A stretch of 64,000 nt of DNA from Oidiodendron maius Zn (taxonomy: Eukaryota; Ascomycota; Leotiomycetes; Myxotrichaceae): the NCBI GenBank assembly GCA_000827325.1, contig KN832870.1, forward strand, positions 3,410,001-3,474,000, in the 5' to 3' direction. Positions 1 to 10,657 of the stretch are shown here, one piece after another. Each line of letters begins with the position of its first letter. The first letter of the stretch is position 1. A model generated the notes under the pieces. The model had not been told where the DNA came from. It did no database searches and saw only the letters and a program-made list of their open reading frames with translations. Made by a program: the position numbers and the translations under genes.

Positions 1-847
1 GAGACGTGCTGGCAGCCTGCAGCCCTCGCTTTTCAACGCCTCGGAATACCAACTGGTCCAGCCATTCGATCCGAGGGATCTCGCCCATCTCATGCTTCTT
101 AAATAGCTTCTCTAACCTGTCCAGCTCCTCGCTCTCCTTATCAACAAACTGGGGACCATCCTTTATCTTGACACCGCCTCGGCGCAGGACCGAGGGTGTC
201 GATGTGGAATCAAGGCCATCGGCAGCTTTGCGACGATGCAGGTAGCATTTTTGCCGCCCCTTTTGCAGCTGGTTTTCCTTATCGAATAGAGGGAGCGTAG
301 TCCCCCCAAACGGTATTGCATGTCCTTGTGCACCCTCGCCGCCAGTTGGTGATAAGTCCCATATTGTAATCGCCAGTTGGGAGCTTAAAGGTAATGCCGA
401 ATAGTTGATAGGGAGGGTGAGCCATTCATTCCATCTAGCAGAGCGTCAGCAAAAACATTAACCAAGGGCTATGCGCCGTCCATCCCTTCATACCTTCTCT
501 CATTCTTGAACGATTTGTATGCGGTCTGAACTGGTGTCGTCAGAGGTTTCGAGTCCGCCCACAACTGGACAGTGGCATAGAGATCCGAGTGGGGACTAGA
601 AGAGTGTATTAGTTACTATAGACATATAACCACGGTACATTCTAAAATACGTAGAATTTGATCCCACATGTCTCAACTCTGGCGTCTTTATCAATGTCGA
701 GAAGGGGATCGGCATCTGCTGCCCCTCAAGGCTGACACTGACGAGGCGTTAGTAACACAAAAAGATGAGACACTGAAGGGGCACTGACATTCTGATGCTC
801 ACTGGAAGCTCCAGAGCTTCGGAGGTAGCAAAAGAAAAGGGTTCCAT
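1..847 (-). CDS. vps34: Phosphatidylinositol 3-kinase Vps34, N-terminal part (cut by left edge)
   Basis: Class III PI 3-kinase, which makes PI3P for endosomal sorting and autophagy. Only the N-terminal C2 region is in the window (227 residues plus one base). Exons read on the minus strand are 847-789, 737-651, 595-494 and 434-1, all with GT-AG borders and frame kept. Family landmarks are the start MEPFSFATSEALELPVSIR, the C2 strand LAITIWDLSPTGG, the segment GHAIPFGGTTLPLFDK, and the linker IPRIEWLDQLVFRGVEK that precedes the helical domain. Helical and kinase domains lie beyond base 1. It is divergent from nse4. Three introns within the first 420 bases of coding sequence are small (50-60 bp). 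Identification is by recognised family motifs; confidence is high although the gene is incomplete. Confidence 0.9.
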
Positions 848-1199
848 GGCCAATATCCCATCTTCCCCCAGAAACGGTGATGGTGGGATAACTCCGGCAA
901 GCAGCGGGTGGAAGCTTGGGTCCAGGGAGGCATCATTGTTGGTCCGTGCATCCCGTGACGCGATTTCCAGGAAATCGAAATTCGAGACGCGACCAACACC
1001 AACATCAACGCCTCGCGTATGACATGATTTCAGGCAAAGTACAGCAACAGAGATACCCACCCACGCGCATCCAGAGAGCATCAGAAACAACCACAGCGTG
1101 ATCTCACCTTCCGCGCCTCGCGCTGACGACCCACAAGTGCAGACACCGGAGCCACAAGAGTTTAGGATACGATTTCAGCGATAACCAGGACACGAGGCT
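848..1199. promoter_or_regulatory. Divergent promoter between vps34 and nse4
   Basis: The 352 bases between the two start codons must carry both 5' UTRs and promoters. No TATA box stands out. Short reading frames on both strands have no family resemblance. The role is inferred from gene orientation only. Confidence 0.5.
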
Positions 1200-2725
1200 A
1201 TGAGCTCAGCCAGGATGGCGAGGTCTGCCAAGATATCAGAATCGCCGGCGCCGTTCACCCAAGATATATACGATGCTTCCCCAGAGCCCGACCGGCCCAG
1301 AACTGGACGGAATAGCAATGTCGCTGTGCCCTCAATGTCACCCTCACCCACGGCATCAATAAGCTCAGATAAGGAGAACCGATCGTCAAGGCACTCGGAT
1401 AAAGAAAAGGGCCGTGTCCCATTGGGCTTGTCTAGAGTGTCAGCGCCAGCATCGGCTCAAATCAAGAGGAAGCGCGCAATAGAGAGGGAAGCATCGTCAG
1501 AAAGAGTACGCCGACGGCGCACCATTGAGCCTGAGGAGGAATCGGACGATTCCCTCGATGACTACGATCCAGATCAACCTGTTGAGGAACGGCGGGAGCT
1601 ACGCAAAGGCTTCCGAGACCTTTCCCGGACGCTGACAGAGAACCGCGCCGAATACCTCACCCCTGACTCCAATGGCCTGCGAGATACACTGCTAAGAGCC
1701 AACGACCTTTCCAAGCGCGTGAAACAGACCTCCGATGCAACCATTGACTCCCGCCTACTCGTCACCACCGCAGATCTCTCTTACAAGAAGACAGTTGCAC
1801 TCATTGCGGGGGACACGTCGCAAGGTGTTGACTTGGAGGATTTCGTCTCTAAGTGCAAGCAATATATGGAGCAAGCAGATAAAGCGGATGGGCCGGTTTC
1901 GTCACTATCACAAGTGCCTAGCAGCACGCAGCGCCAGAGAAGAAGGGGTCATGTTAATGAGGAAGAGGGAGATGAGAATGGAGATATGCTTAACTGGCAG
2001 TACTTTGGTCGATACGCATGCTTACCTCACAACTCACGGCCGTCCGTACCTGGATTTTTATACGGGCCGCTGTCACTGGAGAAGCGTGCTCGCAAGCCAG
2101 TGGTGCGGAAAGCGGCTCTACGGCCCAACAACCTGGCAGAGACGCGGCCCGAGGTCCTCCGAGCTGGCGACATTGAGAAGTCGGAGAACGCGAACCTGAC
2201 TACGCTTTGCACGCAGATTCTAGGGAGGCTGAAGAAGGTCAGACGGGATGCTGCGGCGGCCGTCGAGGCGGCAACCATGGATGGCATGACATCAAAGCAG
2301 GAAGACGAGCTGCTCGATCGACATGGCATATCACGCAACGGAGGCATCGCATATTTCAAATTCATCATCAACCCGCATTCATTCGGCCAGACCGTTGAGA
2401 ATTTGTTCTACGTGAGCTTCCTGATCCGGGACGGGAAAATTGGCGTCGACCACGACGACGAGGGGATGCCGTTCCTAGGTACGTTTTCTTTATTCCCCGT
2501 CTCTCCCTTCACCCGGAAACTAACGTGCATAAAGAGATCAAGGAGCCAGGAGAACGCAGAGACTCCGGGTCCGCATCTGGCCCAGCGAAACACCAGGCAG
2601 TCATCGCACTAGATATGGCCTCGTGGGAGGAATTAATAGACCTATATGACATCACCGAATCTATGATTCCGCACCGGGAAGAGGAGGAGCATACCTCTGT
2701 CGGTGCGAAGGGATGGTACGCATAG
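1200..2725 (+). CDS. nse4: Non-structural maintenance of chromosomes element 4 (Smc5/6 kleisin)
   Basis: Kleisin subunit of the nuclear Smc5/6 complex, which acts in recombinational repair. CDS is 1200-2478 joined to 2535-2725 (489 aa). The 56-bp intron has donor GTACGT, a CTAAC branch site and a nearby AG; reading through it would lose the conserved C terminus. The N-terminal ~120 residues are Ser/Lys-rich with acidic stretches. The Nse4 N-terminal domain follows (about residues 130-225, with RELRKGFRDLSRTL and LLRANDLSKRVKQ). The C-terminal winged-helix domain holds NPHSFGQTVENLFYVSFLIR (about residues 392-411) and continues in exon 2 with MASWEELIDLYDITESMIP. This order and length fit fungal Nse4. 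The start is the first ATG of the open frame. Confidence 0.9.
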
Positions 2726-3238
2726 ATAAAAGTAGTTTGATTGCCGATAATAGATTCTTAGCAGTCACTGGCAAGGTGCTTTGGAGCCCGGCTTACTTGC
2801 TACATCGTCTGGTTTCTATTCATATATATCACTATTGCTTTCCCCGGTCCAGTGGGGAACGCAATTCTAGGGCTTGGCGGGTATATGTACGGTTTAAAGG
2901 AATTGCGCTTAAGGGCGCTGATTTGCTCATTGCATGAGTACGATAAATTTAATGACTGTCCCAGAGCTACCATGCCTTTGCTCTTCAGTGTTCTATATGA
3001 CTGCTTAATTCTACTTCAGAAGTTGTATACAGTAAAAGGCGAATTGGATGTCGCTAGTTCGTTAGTTAATTATTTTATGATGACACTTTGTGGTTAATTT
3101 ATCACCGCAGAGCGAGCGAGAGCCCATTTTTACTCATTCTATGCCTCACAATCTGATGTCTTTGCACTAGAAACAAAACCCCTTAGAGTACAGTCGCTTG
3201 TAAAACCGGCTTCACCTTTTACTACAAGCACAAAGGTT
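2726..3238. other. Intergenic, no gene seen
   Basis: A 513-bp stretch between the 3' ends of nse4 (plus) and the HET/ankyrin gene (minus). It should hold both 3' UTRs. Short frames here show no domain or codon signature. Confidence 0.6.
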
Positions 3239-6200
3239 CTACTTCGAGGTACTGTACTGCACCACATTGATCAGGGATTTTAGCCGCTTTACTACGGCCC
3301 CCATGTCCCATGGCATCAGCCCAGTGGAGCGGCAGCGGCCTTCAGCCATGGTAATTTTTGCCTTGGTATTAGCACCGCGATCAAGCAGCAACTTCACCAC
3401 AGCTTCATGTCTATTGGTAACGGCATAGCGGGGCGGCGTCCAGCCACGGCGAATTGCCTCAATATTGGCACCACGATCAAGTAGCAACTTTACCATGGCC
3501 ACATGTCCGTTCTTAGCAGCATGGCAGAGCGGCGTCCGGCTATCATAATTTTTTGCCTCGATATTGGCACCACGATCAAGTAGCAACTTTACCACGGCCG
3601 CATGTCCGTTATCAGCAGCACAGCAGAGTGCCGTATAGCTGGAGTAATCTTCTGCCTCAATATCGGCACCACGATCAAGTAGCAGCTTTACCACGGCCTC
3701 ATGTCCGTTATCAGCAGCAAGGCAGAGCGGCGTCCGGCCACCATAATATTTTGCCTCGATATTGGCACCACGATCAAGTAGCAACTTTACCACGGCCTCA
3801 TGTCCGTTATCAGCAGCACGGCAGAGCGGCGTCCGGCTATCATAATTTTTTGCCTCGATATTGGCACCACGATCAAATAGCAGCTTCACCACGGCCGCAT
3901 GTCCGTTCTCAATAGCCCAGTGGAGTGCCGTCCCATTATCACCCTTTGTATCCCAGTTAGCACCACGATCAAGTAGCAGCTTCACCACGGCCGCATGTCC
4001 ATTCTTAGCAGCACAGCAGAGTGCCGTATAGCTGGAGTAATTTTCTGCCTCGATATCGGCACCACGATCAAGCAGCAGCGTTACCACAGCCTCATGTCCT
4101 TTATTAGCAGCACAGCAGAGCGGCTTATAGCCAGTGTGATTTTTTGCCTCGGTATTGGCACCACGATCAAGTAGCAACTTTACCACGGCCTCATGTCCGT
4201 TATCAGCAGCAGAGCAGAGCGGCGTCCGGCCATCCCAAATTTTTGCCTCGATATTGGCACCACGATCAAGTAGCAACTTTACCACGGCCTCATGTCCGTT
4301 ATCAGCAGCACGGCAGAGCGGCGTCCGGCTATTATAATTTTTTGCCTCGATATTGGCACCACGATCAAGTAGCAACTTTACCACGGCCTCATGTCCGTTA
4401 TCAGTAGCAGAGCAGAGCGGCGTCTGGCTATCCCAATTTTTTGCCTCGATATTGGCACCACGATCAAGTAGCAGCTTCACCACGGCGTCATGTCCTTTGT
4501 TAGCAGCACAGCAGAGCGCCGTATAGCTGGAGTAATTTTCTGCCTCGATATCGGCACCACGATCAAGCAGCAGCGTTACCACAGCCTCATGTCCTTTGTT
4601 AGCAGCACAACAGAGCGGCTTATAGCCAGTGTGATTTTTTGCCTCGGTATTGGCACCACGATCAAGTAGCAACTTCACCACGGCTTCGTGTCCGTTATCA
4701 GCAGCACAGCAGAGTGGCGTCCCGTCATTACACTTTGCTTCCCAGTCGGCACCCTGGTCAAGCAGTAGCTTCACCACTGCCGCATGTCCGTTCCTACCAG
4801 CGTAGATAAGTGGCACACGGCCCAATTTATCCTTTGCATTGAAGTTGGCTCCTATTGCGAGCAAGAGCTTCACCAAAGCTTTATGCCCTTTCTCGGCAGC
4901 ATAGGAAATCTGCGTCCTACCAGTGTCTCCATCTTTCGAGTAGACGTTGGCGTCTGTCGCAAGCAATAGCTTGACGACTGCATCACGGCCTTTGGCCTCA
5001 TCTCCTTGGCATTGAAGGGATAGTTCCATCACTCTCTTCCCTCTAGAGAGATACTGTGATGCATCATTGAGTTCCTCCTCTGACACCCTAATCTCATCTC
5101 CTTGTTGCTGAAAAAGTAATTCCATTACCTCTCTATCAGCATTATGCGCTGTAGCAGCCATGATCATCTCTCCTGTGATTTCAAAATCTATTCGCTGAAG
5201 AATAATCGACATATTCTCCTTCTGAGATAATTTTATCTGCCTTTTGAGAGCAATTTTGTTTAAGACCCTAAGCTTAGGTAAAAGATCGTATATTGTCCCT
5301 AATTGATATGGCATAAGGACATTAGGCTCGTCAAAGTATAGGAACCGAATAACGTCGAGAGTAAGATCCTGAGTAGTCTTCTCATAATCTGGAAGTAGCA
5401 TATGAGATTTATTGGCGTATGATAACATTCCAAGTAATGCATATATCTTATCTCTTTCATCTTGTGCTTCGCTTCTTCCAAAGTTCCTGAGTAGGGTATA
5501 CAGATCCCGGCTTTGGCTCCACCAGGAGTCTTTTCTCGCTGGACCAGGCAATATGTCGAGGACGGCTTGGCAATGGGGATCCGGTATGAGACCTATTAGT
5601 AGCGGGGCAAGAGAGAGGAAGCGTGCCTGAACGTATTTCGTACCGCAATAGACTACAGCAGCTTGCGCATTGGCCGCTTCTTGCAAAATCCAAACCCTCC
5701 TAAACCAGGATCGGTCTAAAAGAGATCGTAGTCCCAACCGCTGATAGAAGGCCAGTTTGAAGTGTTTCAGCTGTAAGATTGGTTGAACCATCATCCAAAG
5801 GTCTGACCAGCGCTGGTCAGTACGTTTCCAATCCTTCCATGCATGCTTATTGCTCTCTACTTGCAGCTGATGTAGGGAATCTATAACAACATCTGTCTCA
5901 TATGTTGTTGGGCCTAGCCATACAATGACTTGCTCGGCATTCTTATAAATCTCTCCCATTTGTTGAACTTGATGCCCTCGTTCTTTCGTATGCCCTTGGT
6001 CGATGCAAATAGCGTCAACCCACAATACCCGATCTTGATCTCGCAAACGGAGATCTTGGAGCGCCCGGTACAGGTTTTGGGTGATGTGTAGCCATCTTCC
6101 GTTCACTTTTATTATGTCGCAAGTTTCCGTGGCGCCCCATGTATAGGATAAAGCTTCGTAGGAAACTACACTGTCCCGTTGATCGAGAAATGCCTGGAAA

Positions 6201-6298
6201 AGCTCGCAGACTAGATCTTGACCATCTCCTTTCAGAAGTCGAAGGAGCCGAAAAGCAGGTCTCTCGAGATCAATAGGATCGTATTTAAATGACTCCAT
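3239..6298 (-). CDS. HET-domain protein with long ankyrin-repeat array
   Basis: Single open frame of 1019 aa. The N-terminal HET domain (about residues 45-200) shows SYEALSYTWG, VDAICIDQ and QMGEIYKNAEQVIVWLGP, the three blocks typical of heterokaryon-incompatibility proteins that trigger programmed cell death after non-self recognition. A middle region (about 200-430) has no recognised domain. From about residue 445 to 1000 there are about 16 ankyrin repeats of 33 aa with core GHEAVVKLLLDRGAN. The repeats are very similar to one another at DNA level, so the array probably evolves by unequal crossover or conversion. The C-terminal ~20 residues lie outside the array. No intron is needed. In known families the repeat end is the sensor and HET the executioner; that split is inference here. 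Confidence 0.88.
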   Translation of the reverse strand: MESFKYDPIDLERPAFRLLRLLKGDGQDLVCELFQAFLDQRDSVVSYEALSYTWGATETCDIIKVNGRWLHITQNLYRALQDLRLRDQDRVLWVDAICIDQGHTKERGHQVQQMGEIYKNAEQVIVWLGPTTYETDVVIDSLHQLQVESNKHAWKDWKRTDQRWSDLWMMVQPILQLKHFKLAFYQRLGLRSLLDRSWFRRVWILQEAANAQAAVVYCGTKYVQARFLSLAPLLIGLIPDPHCQAVLDILPGPARKDSWWSQSRDLYTLLRNFGRSEAQDERDKIYALLGMLSYANKSHMLLPDYEKTTQDLTLDVIRFLYFDEPNVLMPYQLGTIYDLLPKLRVLNKIALKRQIKLSQKENMSIILQRIDFEITGEMIMAATAHNADREVMELLFQQQGDEIRVSEEELNDASQYLSRGKRVMELSLQCQGDEAKGRDAVVKLLLATDANVYSKDGDTGRTQISYAAEKGHKALVKLLLAIGANFNAKDKLGRVPLIYAGRNGHAAVVKLLLDQGADWEAKCNDGTPLCCAADNGHEAVVKLLLDRGANTEAKNHTGYKPLCCAANKGHEAVVTLLLDRGADIEAENYSSYTALCCAANKGHDAVVKLLLDRGANIEAKNWDSQTPLCSATDNGHEAVVKLLLDRGANIEAKNYNSRTPLCRAADNGHEAVVKLLLDRGANIEAKIWDGRTPLCSAADNGHEAVVKLLLDRGANTEAKNHTGYKPLCCAANKGHEAVVTLLLDRGADIEAENYSSYTALCCAAKNGHAAVVKLLLDRGANWDTKGDNGTALHWAIENGHAAVVKLLFDRGANIEAKNYDSRTPLCRAADNGHEAVVKLLLDRGANIEAKYYGGRTPLCLAADNGHEAVVKLLLDRGADIEAEDYSSYTALCCAADNGHAAVVKLLLDRGANIEAKNYDSRTPLCHAAKNGHVAMVKLLLDRGANIEAIRRGWTPPRYAVTNRHEAVVKLLLDRGANTKAKITMAEGRCRSTGLMPWDMGAVVKRLKSLINVVQYSTSK
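3340..4960 (-). repeat. 99-bp tandem coding repeats (ankyrin array)
   Basis: About 16 tandem 99-bp units, each one ankyrin repeat, in the 3' half of the HET gene. A five-unit periodicity is visible: the block around 4008-4215 reappears almost unchanged about 495 bp away at 4504-4710, including the shared variants NTEAKNHTGYKPL and ADIEAENYSSYTAL. This points to a recent multi-repeat duplication. Confidence 0.85.
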
Positions 6299-7466
6299 GT
6301 CTAGGTTGATGGAAAGGGAATATGGGCATTAATCGCTGTTAACTTAACGGGCTGAAAGCATAACGAGGCTCCTGGCTATCATGATAACGTGCAGTGGCTG
6401 TGTTTTGGAAAGTCAAGTGTGTACTGCGCCTCCGCCACGATTCATCTGTTGGAAGAGCAGGACACAGAACTGTGACTGAGTGAGAACTGACGTCGTGATA
6501 GTAGTTCTCACTTCTGCACAAGCCACAAAACCTGCCCCGCAGTCTATTAAAAAGAATTAACTAAAAAATTAGCGACACCCAATTCGCCTTTTACTATATG
6601 TGCTTGAACACTATTTCTTTTACTTCCCTGCCAGAGGGATTTAGTCGATGCAAACGGCGTTTGTGCCTCCGCCCCAAAAAGCCACGCTGAAATATTCAAG
6701 GAACAGATTAAAGCTACCTATGCACTGCCGAGGATGAAGGTGTCGTTCTATATGGGAAATGGGAGCGAAAGTCGGGTAGGGAGAGGCTCCCAAAGCGGGT
6801 GTTGAGAGGAAAAAGGAAGAGGGGGCGGTTTGTCGGTTGGGTCTGAGGAAATGTTGTGCGTCCCAACTGCATTACCAAATCAACGTAAACAAAACAAACT
6901 CCACTAAGTAGTCACACATGCATTCAACTAGCTATGCACTTCATGCTTAACCCGGTGTCAAGAAAAAGAAGCCTCAATGGCGTAAACCGGTGTAGAAATC
7001 ACCAATAATGCAAATGCCAGCCTTCTAACGGAAAATTCAAAGTCGCCCATGACTGCCCCCAATATGATCAAATGAACCGATTTCTGAATACGCCTTGAAT
7101 GCCTCTAATATCGTATCGGCTATGAGAAAAGAAGTAATAGACCTCTAACGCCTGCCATTCCGAGGTCGTAGCAGACGTGATATGTGAAGGTCGTGAAAAG
7201 GTCTGTCAGTGGTAGTACAGACTGAATATGAGAAGTCTACCCAAACGCCTGCCATATCATCATGATCGTAGCACTTTTCAAAATATGAGATCGAGAGTCG
7301 AACTGGCAGGTAGAGCGAGCAAAGAAGGAACCACCAATGCCTGCCATGTCGAACGAAAAGGAAAATCAGCAGACACAATATGAAGAAACACAGCGACAGC
7401 AGTTCGAAGGTCGTGCCGGCAAGATGCGAACGCCGAAGTCATAATATTTCCCTAGAGCAGAATATG
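6299..7466. other. Intergenic, no gene seen
   Basis: A 1.17-kb gap upstream of the HET gene and downstream of the coiled-coil gene. Short frames (such as 7145-7378 minus) have no recognisable features. It probably contains the HET promoter. Confidence 0.5.
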
Positions 7467-9492
7467 TCAACCAGGCATAGGATGATTGACTTTCAGGTTC
7501 AGCCCGAGGACCACCGTCTTGAACATTAGGCGGTCAATAGTGTGCTTCCATCCATCGGGGAGCATGAACAAGATTTTGGACACGCCGCTACGGAATGATT
7601 CCGGGTGGTCGAGGAGTTGACGAACATAGATGCGCGTACTGTCATTGGCAACTAGCCAAAGCTGGCGTTCTGCATATGCGCCGTAGACGAAGAGTAGAAG
7701 GGAGTAGACGATCAGATGGCAGGCAAAGCCGATGATCGTGGGCCTAGCCTGGGGCATCGTCTTCGGGTTGGTGATCGTGCTCCAGTCCCATACCCTGGGT
7801 CGGATATGCTCGAGATCGGCCTCTGGGGGTGGTTGCCCATCAGTCGACTGGGCGGTTGAAGTTTGAGGATCACCAGCAACAGGTCGGCTTTCTGTCGATG
7901 AGGCCGGTGGGCGCTGGGTAGCATTGCTCGGGCCAGCCTGTTCAGTGATTGGGCTGGATGTAGTCGCACTGGCGCTCACCTCAACAGCTGGGTCGCCCAA
8001 GACTCTTGATGCGAATCTCGCGACAATAGGGGTGAGAGCCGACACGAAGGCAAAGAGGAGAATGAGAAAGTTGAGCTCGACTTGGAACCAGCACAAGATA
8101 GGGTGGTGTGCCGCGACCTGGAATGGCCGGTCCACGATCTTAGTGCGATCAATGTAGACATTTTTGGTGACGGTTTGGGTGACGACTCGCTCTATCTCCT
8201 TTGGCATTACTGGAGGGATTCCGAGATGGCCAGGTCGGCGCGGCGCGCTGTCTCCTTCGTTCTCGGACTCGCTGGATGACCCCACCTCCGCAAGTTCATC
8301 TCCGAGAGACCTTCTCGATGATGCATGGGTTTTCTTGCGATTCTCGTCCGGGTCTGGGCGGAAGCCAAGCCTGTCGAAGTCCTCCTTGAGCCTTTGATAT
8401 TCTTTGCTGAGAGTTTTGTACCGATCTCTCTCATACTTGATATCGTCGGCAGCGTCATCGTAGATCTTTGCTTGGACGCGAAGAGCACTCAGTTCTTTGG
8501 CAGACATGTGACCAGACTGCTCGAGGTCGCTGCACCTGGCGAGCAGTCCTTTCGAGTCTTTGATGGCGGATTCGAGTTGTGCCTCAAGACCATCAGCTCG
8601 CTGGATGGCCTTCTTCTCGGCGACTCGGGCCTGATCGAGGAGCTGCTGATGGCGATCGAGCGCGCCCTGCTTCTCCTTGATGCTCTTGCTGTCTTCGCCG
8701 ACTTGCTTCTCGAGGGCCATGATAATCTTGTCCTTCTCAACCACGTCCTCATTGGCTTTGTCGAGCTTCTCCTTCTGGACCTTGGTGGCTTCGATCCAGA
8801 TGTCGAAATGGCGCTCCGAGGTATTGTACTTCTGCTCGAGATCTGTGTTGTATGCATCAGCATTGTCTATTTTCTCTTGAATCCTTGCCAGTTCCTTTTT
8901 GAGTGACGCATTCTCGAGCTCGAGCTCGAGCTCGCGCTCACCGCTGGCCATGGGTGTGATGGAGTGTTGGCAGACGTGAAGTTGGCGGGGGATCGGTTAT
9001 CGATAAAAATATAAAAAGTGATGAACGAGGGAGGCTGGGAATGACGATCTCGTACTCACCTTTGACCCGCGCCCGCAACAAAGACACCTCCTCTTCCTCC
9101 TCCTCCTCCTCCTCCTCACCCTCCTCCTCCCGCATCCGTCCTCCCTCCAACAATGAAAGCTCGGGAGCCTGAGACCGGCTCGGGCCCCCGAGACTTTCCC
9201 CCTCGTCCCCCGTGGTGCCGGCCGTCATCGGGGCTGCCTCATGGCCCTTCCCCTGGGCTCGGCGCATCCCTCGCGGGATGGCAATCTTTCGCCGACGGAT
9301 GTGGGCCTCGGCGCAGGCAGCGGCCAGGGCAGACGGCTGCGAGAAGGTGAATTGGAACTCCTCACTTCCAATCCCCTCCGCGCAGCCGCTGTCGAGGCCG
9401 CTGCCGTTGCCGTTGCCGCCATCGTCGGCGGATTGGCTTTGAGAGTCGCGCCCGCGCGACTGGTGCTCGAGAGTTGGTGCGTCCGTCATCAT
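7467..9492 (-). CDS. Coiled-coil protein with two C-terminal membrane segments, function unknown
   Basis: Best model is two exons, 9492-9056 and 8943-7467 (637 aa), using donor GTACGA and acceptor CCAG; this is the only nearby pair that keeps frame. Exon 1 encodes a Gly/Ser-rich segment with SEEFQFTFSQPSA, a basic patch HIRRRKIAIPR and a Glu run (about E14). Exon 2 opens with a repeated Glu-Leu tract and then about 220 residues of heptad-rich coiled coil, an acidic Ser linker, then two hydrophobic stretches (around LNFLILLFAFVSAL and HLIVYSLLLFVYGAYA) separated by a low-complexity Thr/Ser/Pro region. An alternative is a 494-aa protein starting at 8951, with exon 1 separate. No characterised family is recognised. 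A tether or organelle-scaffold role would fit the architecture but is only inference. Confidence 0.6.
9093..9132. repeat. TCC trinucleotide microsatellite encoding poly-Glu
   Basis: Run of TCC/CTC triplets read on the minus strand as a Glu tract in exon 1 of the coiled-coil gene. Such runs vary in length between isolates. Confidence 0.7.
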
Positions 9493-10657
9493 GTCGGCTG
9501 CTCTCGATCGATTTGGAGAAGGAGAGAGGGAAAAGAAGATGGCTGTGGGAGAAGGTCGGGGTCTTATACTGGAGGTGGAGAAGAAGCAGATAATGGCTAC
9601 GATTCTAGAGGATCCTATTGTGGTTGAGGACAATAGCCCTTTGTTGCGGAGAATAGATGCTACTGCTACATTTTCTGTGATATTCACTCTGCTAGAGCGT
9701 GCTTGGAGGAGCGAACGCTTCAGAGCACCATGAATGGTTGAAAGCAAGCTGCAAACCTATGCGTATTGCTTCTTTATGGTTGCTGTTGATCGCTGAAAGG
9801 TAAGATTACATAGACATCTGTAGTAATTGGTTTTAGAATGCTCAAAGGCGTATACATGACTCTGTCAAGGCGGTGCAGATGATGGTGCATATCGCTTGTA
9901 TATCTGAGGTGTTCCTGGAACTTCCGAGAAGCTCTCAAACTTTTCTTCTCATTTCTCCTCTTCTCCAGCTGGTGGCAGATATATACAGTACAAGTATTGT
10001 ACTGTACATCAGCCAGTGTGCTCTGCAGTCCTCGTGGACGAGACGCTGGCCATATCAATCCTGAGCTTCTCGAGCTCTGCAGCTCTGCCAGTTTGGGAGC
10101 TCAGTAAAGCTCTCCACTCCCCCGCGCACGACATGGGGCCCTGTCCCCTGTTCCCTGTTCTCTGCACGTTGGACGTTGCGATGGACTGACAGCTGCAGAA
10201 TTCCCCAACAAGGCGATCCGGTCCAGAGGGTCAAGGAAATCCCTTCGCAGCTCTGACCGCATACTTGTGAGCCGATGTGCCGCTCCTCGTATGGACCAGG
10301 AGAGAGGAATGCAGATATAAAATGCAAATCATCGAAATGCAAATATGATGAATCGCCGAAATGCAAATACTGTGCCAGGGCCCGGCCGGGGACGCCGTTT
10401 TTCTGGTTTGCCGATTTGGCATTAGGGGCCTCGGTTCCGGCCCTTCCTTGCGTCATAGCTCATCACTAATCACAGCGCGTCTGGACCACCGCCATTGCAA
10501 ATGTGAAGATATGTGTGGGCCTTTGAGTATGTATATGTATTTACAGATGCATTAATATAAATATGAGCTGCCCCTCTTCCCTTGGCAGAACACACCATCC
10601 AAGAGATCGCACATCAATCCCCTTCCAACATCTGAACACCCAAGCCTAACCGCCATC
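9493..10657. other. Intergenic region with triple ATGCAAAT motif
   Basis: A 1.16-kb divergent intergenic region between the coiled-coil gene (minus) and the DUF4336 gene (plus). No gene is supported. It contains three copies of ATGCAAAT at 10322, 10337 and 10361, about 300-340 bp upstream of the plus-strand start codon. Confidence 0.5.
10322..10368 (+). promoter_or_regulatory. Triple ATGCAAAT direct repeat
   Basis: Exact octamer ATGCAAAT occurs three times within 47 bp (10322-10329, 10337-10344, 10361-10368), upstream of the DUF4336 gene. Spaced identical octamers suggest a clustered factor-binding site. No factor is assigned. Confidence 0.35.

Noticed and set aside
3553-4407. Regularly spaced repeats on the plus strand resembling a CRISPR-like array, and plus-strand open frames across them
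   Set aside because: They are the antisense of ankyrin codons in the HET gene; the period is exactly 99 bp and the minus frame is open and meaningful.
8325-8906. 193-codon Leu-rich plus-strand frame
   Set aside because: It is the complement of the coiled-coil segment of the minus-strand gene; the hydrophobic look comes from antisense Glu/Lys codons.
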